A stretch of 64,000 nt of DNA from Craspedostauros australis (taxonomy: Eukaryota > Bacillariophyta > Bacillariophyceae > Mastogloiales > Achnanthaceae), in contig JAMXDE010000003.1 of the NCBI GenBank assembly GCA_026770025.1, positions 2,418,001 to 2,482,000 of the forward strand, in the 5' to 3' direction. Under the pieces are notes generated by a model that worked only from the letters and a program-made list of their open reading frames with translations, did no database searches and was not told the DNA's origin. Shown piece after piece: positions 45,394-57,346 of the stretch. Made by a program: the position numbers and the translations under genes. Numbering within the stretch: the stretch's first letter is position 1; every line of letters starts with the position of its first letter.

Positions 45394-48300
45394 ACTGTAC
45401 ATTGCATTAAATTAAACACACGTGTCATATGGAATTTATCAGTCTAATAATTGAACGTCTCTGCGACTTGGCACCACACGAATGGGATAGAGGAGAGTAC
45501 TAATCTGTTCGATTAAGTTCCGTCTCTACAAACGCTGGTTTGTCATGGCAGATGGCAAAACTTCGTCGAACAGGCAAGTACTGCACTGAAGTGGCTTTGT
45601 TGTGTGTGTGGGGTACGAAATGGGAGGGGGGTTTCGGGGGGGGGGGGGGGGGGGGGGTTGGGCATAGCAATGTTTGTTGGGGAGGTGCGATGAACAGGAA
45701 ACACCGGCGGTCGAGAAGGCACAAACGACGTTGGGCTATCGTGTGTGTTGTGTCCATGTTGCGATTAAGTGTGTTGGAAGCATGAGGGACACAACGCCGG
45801 TTGCCAGAACAGACTCCCATACTGGAAGGTCGGGAATGACGGGAACAGAGACGACCGATTGTGCGACCACTGCGAGTCAGAAGGCGGAGACGAAAGAGCG
45901 GAAGGCCAAGACGAAAGGGCGGAAGGATGGATGATGCAGAACAAACGACAAGTGTGTACAGCTGCCTGTTGTGTGTCTCCGTTGGACGGAAAATGTGGCC
46001 GATCAGTCACGCCGACCACGGGGGGAGGAGGAGCTGTGCGTGGGTTGGACTAAGATGACGACGGCATGATGATTGAGTCTCGGCATCAGTTCGTGCAATG
46101 AAAGGGAGGTGGCACCAGCAACCATTCCAACCTCATTGGCGGAGACAAACGGAAGACCCGAGGAAGAATGGAACACCATGGCGACATGGTGGCAACACAG
46201 TAAGTGGCATGCGATGAACAAGCTGAAGAACGATGGTGACACACCAGCGTCATTTTGACTCCAAGAGAATGTGGTTCGTTAAAGCATCGGAATTCTTGCG
46301 TAAAAACACATGAAATGAGGTGGAGAACACCGTTTTTGTATGAAAAAGTACTTTTCTGATGCACTAATGATGGGGATTACCGCACCTCCCAGGAGCACCA
46401 GTGGAAAATTGCGTCCTTTGTTCCGCCGCATTCTCCTTTGCCAAATCGCTCGTGTTTTGATTCTCATTCTTGTGGAACATGGGAGGAACTTGTCAGCGAC
46501 AGAAAAAGACACGTGTGGAGCATTCGTGAATCTTTTTCACATCTTTCACCCACGTCCCAGACCACTCCTCGTACGCGTGCGAGTACGTATAGTCGTATGG
46601 CACATTCCATAGTGCGTAATCTGAGAGGACGGACTGCAAACCGCGAGTACTTCGAAAGGCCACACTGAGTAGAGTACGTAATCTACACTCCAGTCTGATG
46701 TCTGTTTTATTCTGGACAGGGCCGAATCAGCCCGCCAACAGCAACCTGCAGACAATGACAACGCTGACACAGTGCTCACAATGTACTCACTGCCATTCCA
46801 CATCATTTCTATTTCGGGATTGTGACTGTTGAGCTGTTCCTCTTTTCGTTTGCTCTCACGAGTGTGCTTAAGGCAGCCGCGGATTTGGATACGATCTTTT
46901 CCACCTCGTGCACCGCAATCGTTGCTGATATTGACGTTCGAGGTTAGAGGTGCGATCCTGTGGGTGTTAGCGGGAATGGTATACCTTGTCCTCATAGAAG
47001 GGCGTGTGCGTATCATAGAGCATTGTGTTACATTCTATTATGCGCACGACGAGTGACATCATTCCTTTCCTTCCCTATTCTTATCTCTTTCTTATCATTG
47101 TCCACTTCAGCTGAACTGGCGTTGGAGGACAAACGTCTGCTCCCAGGGAAGAGGACAGAGACTCCTGTTCTTGGTTCTTCTTTCCATTCTCGTTGTTGGC
47201 TCTGCTGACAGAGCATCAACGATGGCAATCTGCAAAAACAAATTCAAAAGAATCCATATGCTCTGATGCGATGTGTCATTGTGGCAGTTGACAATTCGCG
47301 GTATTGAGAGAAGGCACCATCGTGAGCAGGTCGCATCGTTGCAGCCACTTCCAGTACAGCTCAAAGTAGCGCCAACGGGAGAGACAGTGGGAGCAGCTAC
47401 CTGTTGAAAATAGCGACGGTGTGTCATCGCCGCACATGCTCGTGCTCGTAGCTCTCGCTGCGTCCTTCCTGCCTTGGCGCGGTGTTTCGTGACCGCACAG
47501 CGATTGGTGGTGTTAGCCCTTCGAGATTCACAGGAGTTCTTCCCCGGAGGTTATGCGTGCATGTTTGCCCACTCCGTTGCAAAAGGCACTGTGGGAGACG
47601 TCATGATTCGCAAAGATCGGAGGAACGAAATAATATGTGAGAGCAGACGTGTCCTGTCACGTTCTGAGTTGGTGGCGACCACATGTGGCTTCGTTACTTA
47701 ACGCTCCATGTCACATCGCACGAAGCCTGTCTTGCCATGTTCCCCATGCGGTGTTCTCTATTCGTCATGTAAATATCAAATTGTTCCTCGATGCGCAACC
47801 GTTCCGCAACCGCGATGGTAGTACAAGCGATATTTATCCTTTCTGACTCCCAATTGTATCAACTGTGCCAATCTATCCAACTGTCGAAGCGCAATTACTC
47901 TGCCTACAGATAGATGGCAACAAGGATACAAGTTTCGGCCACGATTGCGAATGGATGACCAACGAAGTGATGGCTCGTCTTCACGCATTCTCTCATCCTC
48001 ACTCACTTGCCCACCACACGTGCACGCACAAGGAGTCGCGCTCGGACTCACGAGCAAAAGCGCTGCTTTGGCAATGGAAGCGATGGCTTCGGAAACAGAA
48101 GACGCGTGTTAGAATAGTTCGTAGTTCGTAGTTCCTAGAAGTACTCGCAAGGACAGGAGGCATCAGCTTGGATTCTGATTGCAGATGATGGATGGCAGCT
48201 GTGGCGGCGGCGGCAGTTGGAACGACGGGTTTGAGCGCAGTAGGGACAGTCGTCCTCGTGTGGCTTCTTCCACCTCTGGATTGGAAGATGCCCAACCTCG

Positions 48301-50055
48301 CTCAAGTCCACAGATACAATAGAACCATTTTCGCCTTGTTGTTGAGTGAGCCTGAACCTGCGAATCCACACGGAGGATCGTAATGACACGGCGTAATTAC
48401 CAAAACTCAATCACGCCTTTCGGGCATCCCAAAAGCGGTAGAATTCTTTGACCTCTGGATCACCACGGCAACTGGAACTATCGTTGTCTCGGACCCTTAC
48501 CACCACATTGCAAGCACAACCAAGCCACCCTCCCCCGGCGTGTCTGGGAGCAAATGCAAAAGGAACCGCACTGTTAACCACATGTGCGATGATGATCGCC
48601 GTGCATTGGCCAACCGATCCCGCCAGTGGAAGGGCAAGATCCGTGAGGGCCAAGCCGCAGGAGCTTATTTGCTCATACATCAAAGTTGTGCTCCACATTT
48701 CTGATGTTGGCGCTACTTCTTGATCTGTTCGATTTGGCTTGATTCGAATTGGCTTGGTTTGCGATCTGAGTTTGGCGAAGCAAGGCCCTTGGCGAAACGG
48801 ACCTCTCGTTCCCGCGTCATTCCTCATCTCGCATGCTATTCCAGTCGAGCAGTGTTATCCATTGTCGCCACCGATAGATGAAGGTGGCGGATTCTGAAAG
48901 ATGCAAGAGCACGAGGAGGGTAGATGTTCGTAGAGCAGGGTGGAGCAGAGTAGAGTAGATACTATGACGATATTTTACGGTACCTCCAATTCTTTGCAGC
49001 GGTGATACTAATGAGTTGTTGGAATGCCCGATCCTCGACATTCCACATTGCGTCTGCCGTTTCGTCCTACCGCATGGCACGGAAGAGAACGCACGAGCAG
49101 CAGAGAACACGGGCTGGATCAGAACAGTCAGGCGGCAGCACATCTGGAATCATCCTGATGTCATTACCGTGTACTCGACTCTACTCCACTCCGCTCTACT
49201 TTACTCTACTCGTACGTGTACCACAGCACGTCTGCATGTGCTAGTTGCGGCACGACGAATACGTGCGAACATTGTTACCGGCTCCGATGACCCACACGCA
49301 CTCTGCGACCTTCTGCGCTCGCTAGACATGCACGTGCGTGTTCTGCGAGGCGGCTCCGTGCCGACCCCTGTGTTGGTGTGACGTCCCCGCGTAGAATTGC
49401 GTTGATCCAGGCCAAAAGCGGGGTGGAATGAGCATTGCAGAGCAAGTGTAGAGTGCGTTATACAATGCTGACCATGCGAGAGCAGCTCGCAAGAGTTGGA
49501 ACCAGAATCGTGCACTGTCCTGTAGCCTCCGTATGAAATCTAGAGAGGGAAAGACCGATTGATCATCGCATCCAAGAGTCCGTATGTCTGCCTGTCCGTA
49601 CGATTGTTGTTGCTTTCCTCCCAGCCTACCGCTTACTATTCCGATTGATCCCAAACGTGAATTGGTTTATCCACGACTGAGCTTGCCACCCACAACAACG
49701 CGCAGCAGCGCGACAACCGCGGTTGGAAACGACCATGGCGCGTTGTGTGTGTGGCAACGGTGTTTGTCCGTTGATTGGCAACCAACCGCCAACAACAACA
49801 ACTGCAGACCCCAACGTTTCGACCCACCTCGCATCCCAGACCAAATCACAAAACCGGAAGGTCGAATGCCATCCTGAAGAAACAAGCCAAGCCAAGGTTA
49901 AACTGTTGCATCCGTTGTTGTCTAGACTTCGAACCGCAGCGTCCAAAGCTTCTCCCTCCGCAATACCTCCTAAACATTCTCTTGTGTTGTTTACTTGACC
50001 AGCACGCGTACCACTAAGCAAGCAAAGCAAGGCAAAGCAACTGACAACTGACAAC
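45394..50055. other. Gene-poor region of 4.7 kb
   Basis: No frame on either strand has domain character or convincing splice structure. Notable items are a 22-base G run (45636-45657), AAAGGGCGGAAGG-type repeats near 45890-45925, and purine/pyrimidine-biased CTACTC and GAGTAG clusters near 48930-48962 and 49165-49215 that are roughly inverted. The last few hundred bases should hold the promoter of the P0 gene, with AAGCAAAGCAAGGC repeats just before its start. Confidence 0.5.
45636..45657. repeat. Poly-G run, 22 bases
   Basis: Homopolymer G tract preceded by GGGAGGGGGG; could form a G-quadruplex. Exact length is unreliable because homopolymers are prone to sequencing error. Confidence 0.85.
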
Positions 50056-51027
50056 ATGCCTCTCTCTCCAGAACGCAAGGCCGAGTACTTCGAGAAGTTC
50101 AAGGCCCTCCTGTCCACCTACTCCAAGTGCTTCATCGTGGAGATCGACAATGTCGGATCCATGCAGCTGCAGATGACCCGCAAGGGCCTCCGCGGCAAGG
50201 GCGAGGTGCTGATGGGAAAGAACACCATGATGCGCAAGTGCATCCGCGAGTTCATGGAGGAAAACCCAGGCCACCCGGCCGAGCAGCTCATCTCCACCTG
50301 CCGCGGCAACGTGGGCTTCGTCTTCACCAACGGAGACCTCGGAGAGGTGCGCGAGGTCCTCGAGAGCAACACGCGTCCAGCCCCAGCGCGCGTGGGATCC
50401 CTGGCCCCCATCAACGTCATCGTCCCCAAGGGACCAACCGGCTGCGATCCAGGCCAGACCGCCTTCTTCCAGACCCTGCAGATCGCCACCAAGATCACCC
50501 GCGGACAGATTGAGATGGTCAACGACACGCCGCTCATCCAGGCCGGGGAGAAGGTCACCGCCTCGCAGGCCGCCCTCCTGCAGAAGCTCTCCATCGAGCC
50601 CTTCACCTACGGTCTCGTCCTCAAGTCCGTCTACGACAACGGCAGCCTCTTCGACGCCAAGGTCCTCGACATCACCGACGACGTCCTGGCCGCCAAGTTC
50701 TCCGACGCCCTCAAGATGCTGGCGTCGCTGTCCCTGGCCATCGGCATCCCGACCCAGGCCTCCGTGCCGCACTCCATCGCCAACGCCTTCAAGGCCGTGC
50801 TCGCTGTCACCATCCAGCTCGAGGGATACTCCTTCGACAAGGCCGACCAGTACGAGGACTACCTCAAGGACCCATCCAAGTTCGCCGGATCCGGTGGCGG
50901 AGGTGACGGCGGCGCCGGTGGTGAGGCCGCAGCAGAGGAGGAGAAGGAAGAAGAAGAGGAGGAAGAGATGGACCTCGGAGGTGGCATGGACATGTTCGGA
51001 GGAGACGAAGGCGGCGGTGACTACTAA
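50056..51027 (+). CDS. RPLP0: 60S acidic ribosomal protein P0 (uL10), 323 aa
   Basis: Single exon. P0 is the base of the ribosomal stalk: it binds 28S rRNA at the GTPase-associated centre and carries the P1/P2 dimers that recruit elongation factors. The protein opens PLSPERKAEYFEKF and shows family blocks CFIVEIDNVGSMQLQ, GKGEVLMGKNTMMRK, GNVGFVFTN, IEMVNDTPLIQAGEKV, IEPFTYGL and LAVTIQLEGYSF. The length is near the usual 310-320. After a Gly-rich hinge and a Glu/Lys run, the C-terminus reads EMDLGGGMDMFGGDEGGGDY rather than the common DMGFGLFD ending, so the usual P-peptide is altered and extended. Codons end strongly in C or G, as expected of a highly expressed gene. Identification is firm. 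Confidence 0.97.
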   Translation: MPLSPERKAEYFEKFKALLSTYSKCFIVEIDNVGSMQLQMTRKGLRGKGEVLMGKNTMMRKCIREFMEENPGHPAEQLISTCRGNVGFVFTNGDLGEVREVLESNTRPAPARVGSLAPINVIVPKGPTGCDPGQTAFFQTLQIATKITRGQIEMVNDTPLIQAGEKVTASQAALLQKLSIEPFTYGLVLKSVYDNGSLFDAKVLDITDDVLAAKFSDALKMLASLSLAIGIPTQASVPHSIANAFKAVLAVTIQLEGYSFDKADQYEDYLKDPSKFAGSGGGGDGGAGGEAAAEEEKEEEEEEEMDLGGGMDMFGGDEGGGDY

Positions 51028-51491
51028 GCCCTATCCCTTCGTTGGATTGCCCCGCGTGTCATGTACAGCGTAGAACAAAACATTCTACTCTAGTACAATG
51101 CATTGGCATCCTCCCACTGATTGATTCTTCTTCTGTGCTCTGGCTTGCTATTATAGTGTATTTGGTTGCGTGACGTTTGCCACAGCGCAAATCGCTGTTG
51201 GAGTGGTACAGTTGAGCTCAGAAGTAATGTCGCAGTCCGAAGCATGAGCTCGGTCAAGCCCGTCTAAACCCAACACGTGCACGCACGCGAACAACCACTT
51301 CCGACAGCGACGTGCTCGCATCTTCTCTCTTCATTTTTCTACAAACGTCATCCTCGCAGGGCAGGCTCAATACCTCATAGAATGTTATACAATACAATAT
51401 GATCAAGCACATTCTAATATACTGTGTATTGCTCCTCTCTTGCTGAATATCCATCCTCCTCGTCAACATCTCGTGCAGCTTCTGCCATTCG
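51028..51491. other. Intergenic region between convergent genes
   Basis: This 464 bp stretch holds the 3' ends of the P0 gene (+) and the dioxygenase gene (-). No gene or repeat is visible. Confidence 0.55.
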
Positions 51492-53618
51492 CTAGAGGGA
51501 CGTTCTTTCCGGATCCCAGATCCACAGGTTGCTGAACATCTTGTAACCCTTAAGGACAGGGAGAGCGGCATGATGGCTGAGATCGTCCAGATTGCCGTCT
51601 GGCAGCACCATGTAAAAAATCAGCGCCTTGCCTCGCTTTGGTTGGACCGCGATGCCATCCTGAGTCAGCGCACTTCTCCACCGCGGGAACTTGGTCTGAC
51701 CACCCTCATCCACATCGTTAAGGTACAGGCAGAAGTTGATGCTGCGGCTTGCGGGCGCCCTGCCATCGGGGTACACCGATCTGCCTGGGTAGCCGAAGTC
51801 ATGATGGGCCGTGTACTCCTGAGTTTGGTTGTAGTGGACGATCTGCAGCTCCTCATTGCGCTGGGCTAGATCGTCGTTCTCGGACAAGGCCTCGTCCGGC
51901 CGGCGACGGCGCAGCATGCTCTCATCCAACCGCAACGCATCCGCAGCGCGGATGAAGATAGAGTTGACGATCGCATCCGTGTTGCGTGGCAACCATGTGG
52001 TTCGGCTGGTGCGGGTTGACGACAGGTGTCCGTTGGTGGTGGAGCGCTCCATGTTCATGCGGTTGATGATGTTGACCAAGTGGTCGACCTCGACGCCGCT
52101 GAGGAAGTCTTCAATTTCAAATGCTTTCGGGGCGCAGCTGGCGGCCTTGATTTTGAGCGTGAGGCTGCCTGGTTCGCGGTATTCCGCCAATGGCAAGTCC
52201 TGCGATGGTGCATCGCTGAGCGTGGCCATCGACCACAGCGCATCTTGGATGTTTGGGGAGTACTCCCCGTCCCACCGGCGTCTCATGTCGTTGATGGAAA
52301 GCCTGTGGCGCAGCTTGTCGGAAGGTGGGTGGCTAGTGAAGTGCGTTTCGGTGGTCACCACGGTGTGAGTTTGTCCAAGGTATTCGGAAGGCCAGATGAG
52401 GTGCTGCGGCGGAGGACGGGGGTACATGCTCAGCCACTCCACTCCCCCAGTGAATGCCTTGTATTCGGCTGCGAACTCCAGATTCCCAACGTGCGCATCA
52501 TACGACTGTCGGTCTTGGGCAGCCAGAGTCCCCAGCGATGTGGGAGTCGACGGTGTTGCGTAGTACGTCTGTCCCTTCGCCTCCGCTGAGCCGATGAATG
52601 TATCAGGCGCCTCGAAGTGATTGCAATAGTACATGCTGACATCGGGAACCACGCTCCAACGACACAGCACATTGTCGGGATTTCCCTGTTCCGTCATGAT
52701 GAAGCTATGGCGGGGGAACGTGGCGGTGCCACCCGCGCTCCATGGCTTCATTTGCTGGATCAAGCGTGGCACGCCTCTACTATCCTCCCAATGCCTGCGC
52801 ATGGAGTGCGGGGTGTCATTCGAGCAGAGAGCATGCGAAGATTGCAACATTGGTCGGCGAGGTAGCATTTGGCACGAACGTGCATCCGTAGGTGGACACG
52901 AAAATGGGCATTGCGTGAGATGGGACGATAGCAGTAGCAGCAGCAGCACCAGCAGCAGCAATAGCAGTAGCAGGTTGCTGTCTGGAGGTCCCTCTTTTCT
53001 CCTCGGCTCATTCCATCATCCACTCAATGATACGCCGACTCGTTTTACAACGCTCAAACCAATATCAGCGTCGACATGTACTTACAGGTCTCTCGGTACT
53101 GGAGCCATGTTGACAAACTTTCCGGCTTGGCCATGGAAGGATGGCTCCTGCTCCACGTAAGTGCCGGGCGGCTGCTGGTAGAAAGTGTTGATGTCTGGTC
53201 TCACGTACGCCTTGAAGTCGCTGTACTTGCCAGTCATCGACCGCAAGTTGGGGTCGTTGGGTGCCATCATGCGATCGAGCGGCACGGTGTTCTCCAAGCG
53301 GCGCCCATCTTCCATGCCATCGGCAAGTGCTGCCTCTTCATCATCGTCACATTCTTCATCCGGTTCACCTTCGGTGTGGAACGTCGGCGGAACGCCAACA
53401 TCTGCAGATGGCACCAGAAGCTCGTCATCGTACGAGTATTGTGCTCCATGCTCGTCTCCGACCTGTGGATGAAGTCCATTGGTGGCGTCCCGTGGAAACG
53501 AGGACGTTGCTGGGATGGAGCTTGATACATGCTTATCCGCAGCCTGCCAGTACAACACGGCGACGCAGAGGCCGCCGAAGATGACGGCAAAATCAGTCTT
53601 CCGAAATGCAAGGTTCAT
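51492..53618 (-). CDS. Membrane-anchored prolyl 4-hydroxylase-like 2OG-Fe(II) dioxygenase, 2 exons, about 611 aa
   Basis: Exons on the minus strand are 53618-53086 and 52794-51492. The donor is GTAAGT; the acceptor chosen is ATGCGCAG, joining in frame as CT|G. Other in-frame acceptors lie within 25 bases downstream, so the junction may shift by a few codons. Residues 10-27 (FAVIFGGLCVAVLYWQAA) form a signal anchor, giving a type II ER/Golgi protein. The C-terminal part is the P4H-like catalytic domain: FEIEDFLSGVEVDHL, then EYTAHHDFGYPG with iron ligands His508 and Asp510, SINFCLYLNDVDEGGQTKFP, GKALIFYMVLPDGN, and SHHAALPVLKGYKMF with distal His near 586 and the 2-oxoglutarate Lys near 596. 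It would hydroxylate prolyl residues of secreted or wall proteins using Fe2+, O2 and 2-oxoglutarate; substrate is inference. Confidence 0.85.
52926..52973. repeat. CAG/GCA triplet repeat
   Basis: Imperfect AGC/AGT triplets in the intron of the dioxygenase gene. Read on the minus strand they make a spurious Leu-rich start to an open frame. Confidence 0.8.
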
Positions 53619-56600
53619 CGTGTTGTTGTGCAGGTCCTGTGCTTTGCGGGGTCGCCGATGCTATTTGTAGTATTATAGAATATTATTTATATGTGCGTAT
53701 GGTATGTTGCGACCGGCCAAGTGAAGAAGGTATTCGGTTTGGTGTGAAGGATTGTGGCGAAAGGCTCGATTTATGAGCAGAGTAGAGCTAGGTGGAGGGC
53801 AAATGCAAATGTGAAACCGAAAGCGAAAGACAAGATCGAATTCCTAAGCCGGGGGCGGTTGGGTGTGTTCTGCTTGCTGCTTGTCGACGAAGAGTCACAA
53901 TCCTTCGCGCTTCTGCCATCAGCGCAGATGACACGATTCCGACGCAGACTCCTTCCTTCCTTTCTTCATTTCTCGACATCGTTTTCGTTGCGCTTGCGCT
54001 TGCGGCCATTTTTCCTCCTTTCCCCCAGAGTTCTTCTCTCTTGGAATCGATCTTGCGTGTGTGTCTTCTGTTCGGCCATGAACTGGACTGATAGGTTGGC
54101 GCGGTTCGGTTCGCGTTTTCGTCTGCGCAGGATCAGCTCGCCCAAACATCTTTGGTCGGTGTTCGGGATGCCTGCATACATGTGCGTGTGGTATCTGTCA
54201 TTCGCAATTGCGTCTTGCGTCCATCTTGGGTGTGCGCGTGTGTGCTCAACACTACAAGCCGCTACGTTGCCCACACGAGAAAAGCGGAGAACAGGGATCC
54301 ACGGCCAGGGTTGTCTGGTCATGAAATGGAAATGGTATCCTGTGTATTTTCTGGAGGCTCTGATCTTGCAGTCCACGTCGCTATGACTACGGTGTAGTGC
54401 ATCGTACCAGTAGAGTGAGGCTGCATGGATTCCTCCCATGCTTGGTCGATCGGGCGCATAGCAGTGGGTTGATACAATAGGTACCTGCAGCTCTGTTGCA
54501 AGGATTCTCCTCGTTCACATTTTCGAGTTGTTTTGGCGGGAAAAGTGGGAGTTGACTCCGATCACGAACAAATGGGATCGGACGCAACACTATCCATGTC
54601 TTCAAAAAGTGCTTTGAATAATAGGGTGTTCCAAAGAGGTATAATCCGTGTCAATGATATATATAGACTGTCCCTTATCGAACAAACATGCGTTCTCGTG
54701 GTCTGTCCAACACGAAAATGCGATGAGCGGAATCCAGTTCAAGGTCTCGATTTGGCGTGGCGGGCCACATCCTGCATTGCTCTATTGCCTATGCTGAACC
54801 GGTTGGAAACGGCGCCAACCAGACGTGGCTAGATTGATGGATGACTGCTGAATGACGATCGTCCTTCCAACAACAAACCGTTTCGCTAGTTTCGAAAATG
54901 ACAACAGCGATATGTCTGTATGTATTTATGTATGTATATATGTATGTAGAGCAATACAAACATACAGCGGCAAAACTGCCAATCTCGATCTTTCTATGCA
55001 ACAATGTGGACACACTATTACAACAATGTAGAGTTACACGTATTTCATGAAACTCCAGTTCCCCTTCACGTTCGCTTGTGATTCGGTATTGCATTATATT
55101 CTTGTACACGTCCAATGAATGGCTGGACATGTGGCGAAACGAGAGTGCTTCCGTCAACCATCACAGAGTAGCGGGAGGACAACTGCTCCACTCCATCCGC
55201 ATCTGACGCCACCTGCCATCAAGGAAGGGTGCTAACCAGGGCACGGGGCGACGGAGAGGACAATAGACGGAGCGGGAGCGAGGTTGCGACGAAGGAAGAG
55301 CAGGAGAGATGTCACACGAGTACTCTGGAGGATGTACCATGCGAGACACGTCGTCAAACAGTCATCTGCTTCGCTCTTGTCGCCATGCAAGCGTGTCCCA
55401 AATTTCTGGAGTTGACGAGACTAGAGCAAGAGTGGAGCATACTCTACGATTTAACGTCGAAAAGAATGTCCGCAAACACCGAAGAACGAACCGGTCACAA
55501 ACCTCATTGTGCATATGTGCCAACTCAAAAAGGCATCGGGATAACAGAGCAGTTCGGACAATATGTTGTCGTTCCTTGAAAAATATAGTGATAAAAATCG
55601 GCCAAATCAACCCCACCGAAGAAGATGGCGTCATTCATTTCCGTCTCAAGACCAGAGCACGGGCTGTGACCATGGTGCCGCGGAGTGATGGAAGCGTCGT
55701 CGATCTGGACTCGTACTCGTCTGGATTAATATATTCATTGTGATTATGCCATATCCTGTTGTGTTGCGAAGTTGCAATAGTGCGCCATCACCTCGGCAAC
55801 CGCAGAGCGCGCGTGAACTCCGTGGATGCAAGGGGAACAAGGAAGGGATGAATTGTAATTGTGGTGACACCCGCCTCACACAATTACCAACACCACTCCC
55901 CTCTATTCCGAAACAATTCAGCCAACTTCGCCGCTGACGATAACCAGCGTTCGCTTGCTTGCGGAGTAATTCGTTTCGATGGCGAGGTTGGAAAGTGGCG
56001 ATGGCTGGTCTTGCTTGTTGCCTTGGATCGTCGTCGTTGTTGATGTTGTTGTTGAGATGGAGCGTCTGGATTGAATACAAGCAGGCGGGGAGCGGAGTCA
56101 CTCTTGTGTACAACAGAGTACTCTTCTCTACTATTATATTACAGAATAATACATTATATTATATGACGATCTATGCTTACGACCAGAGTATACGTCGAAA
56201 CGAAAGCGTTGGACGAGAAGGATGGCGCGAGCTACACCAAGACTGCGGAGGAACAGAGATTTGTACATGCCCGAGATTGCGGGTTGGTCTCTTCGGAGAC
56301 TCTCGCATCATGTCTGGTTTGCAAGACCTCCTCTCCCGATACTATTCTGGAACAGAAACCGGTTGCCGTCTGGGGCCAGGAAAACAGATGATATGAACAA
56401 AGTGACATCGCAAAGATCCACGAGAACGAAGATGAAGACGAACGCAAGGAAGAGTTGCAGGAGTCCTCGTACGACTACGATTACTCGTCACTCCACGAGT
56501 ACTCGGACTGTGCCACACATACAAGTTGTGGTGCCATACGAGCTACACAACAAAGAGATGCAAAAGAGTTTACCTTTGAGCGGGAACATTGACCACGCTT

Positions 56601-57175
56601 CGAGAGTGGAACGTACTGTTCGTTTTCATGTTGTTGGCAATCATGTTTCCGATCTGGTGTCATGATGCCGCCAACACGGCCGAGCGAAAATGTATTTCAG
56701 GGCGCTTGCACTCAGCGACAAGATCAGATTGCCTGGTGAAGTGGTTGACTGGATTCACAAGAGAACAACAAGGTTCACCACTGTTGACAATTCTCCCTTC
56801 CTCGATCTCTGTGCGACAACACAGCCACGCCGATGAGAGAGAACTGTTGTGTGTACAGCTACGTAGTGCGCTCGCTGCATACTCTCTGCCTGAGGCACGA
56901 GTCACGTCTGAAAACAAATGCTGCGTTGCAGAATGTTGAACGGCTATCCTCTACCTCCCCCCACGGCGTTCGTGTGAGTTTTTCGGGGTTATCATTGGGT
57001 TCTCAACGAAAGTTCGTTTGTACCTGGGGTTCGAGAGAACAAGGCACACGGCACATCGAGCAAACTTCCTGTCACAATTTTAACCAAACCCACAACCAGT
57101 GCGCAAAAAGTGCCTGTACAAAAACTCACGCTGGAGTCAGCCAACTGCCGCGTATGCCCTGTTGACTTCTGTGTG
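53619..57175. other. Intergenic region, no supported gene
   Basis: About 3.6 kb. Frames at 53754-54386, 55309-55743 and others are compositionally random and overlap antisense frames. A TATG-type microsatellite lies at 54911-54949. If the candidate minus-strand gene at 63250-63875 is real, its original last codons lie at 57137-57175, ending in TGA. Confidence 0.5.
54911..54949. repeat. TATG tetranucleotide microsatellite
   Basis: Imperfect TATG/TGTA run in intergenic DNA. Confidence 0.8.
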
Positions 57176-57179
57176 ATAT

Positions 57180-57346
57180 GAGCCCCCCGAGTGAGTCGAC
57201 CTGCACTTTGTCCTGGGACTCAACACCTTTTTTCTCGGATATCCAAACAAATCACATATTCATAATCCCCATATTCTAAAACCAAATACTGATTCAAATA
57301 ACATTCCGGTTAGACCTTATTTTAAGTTTTATGGGCCCATCAAGGT
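57180..57346 (+). repeat. Left terminal inverted repeat of the Sola-like element
   Basis: Begins GAGCCCCCCGAGTG and ends CCCATCAAGGT; reverse complement of 63083-63249 with about four mismatches. Confidence 0.95.
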
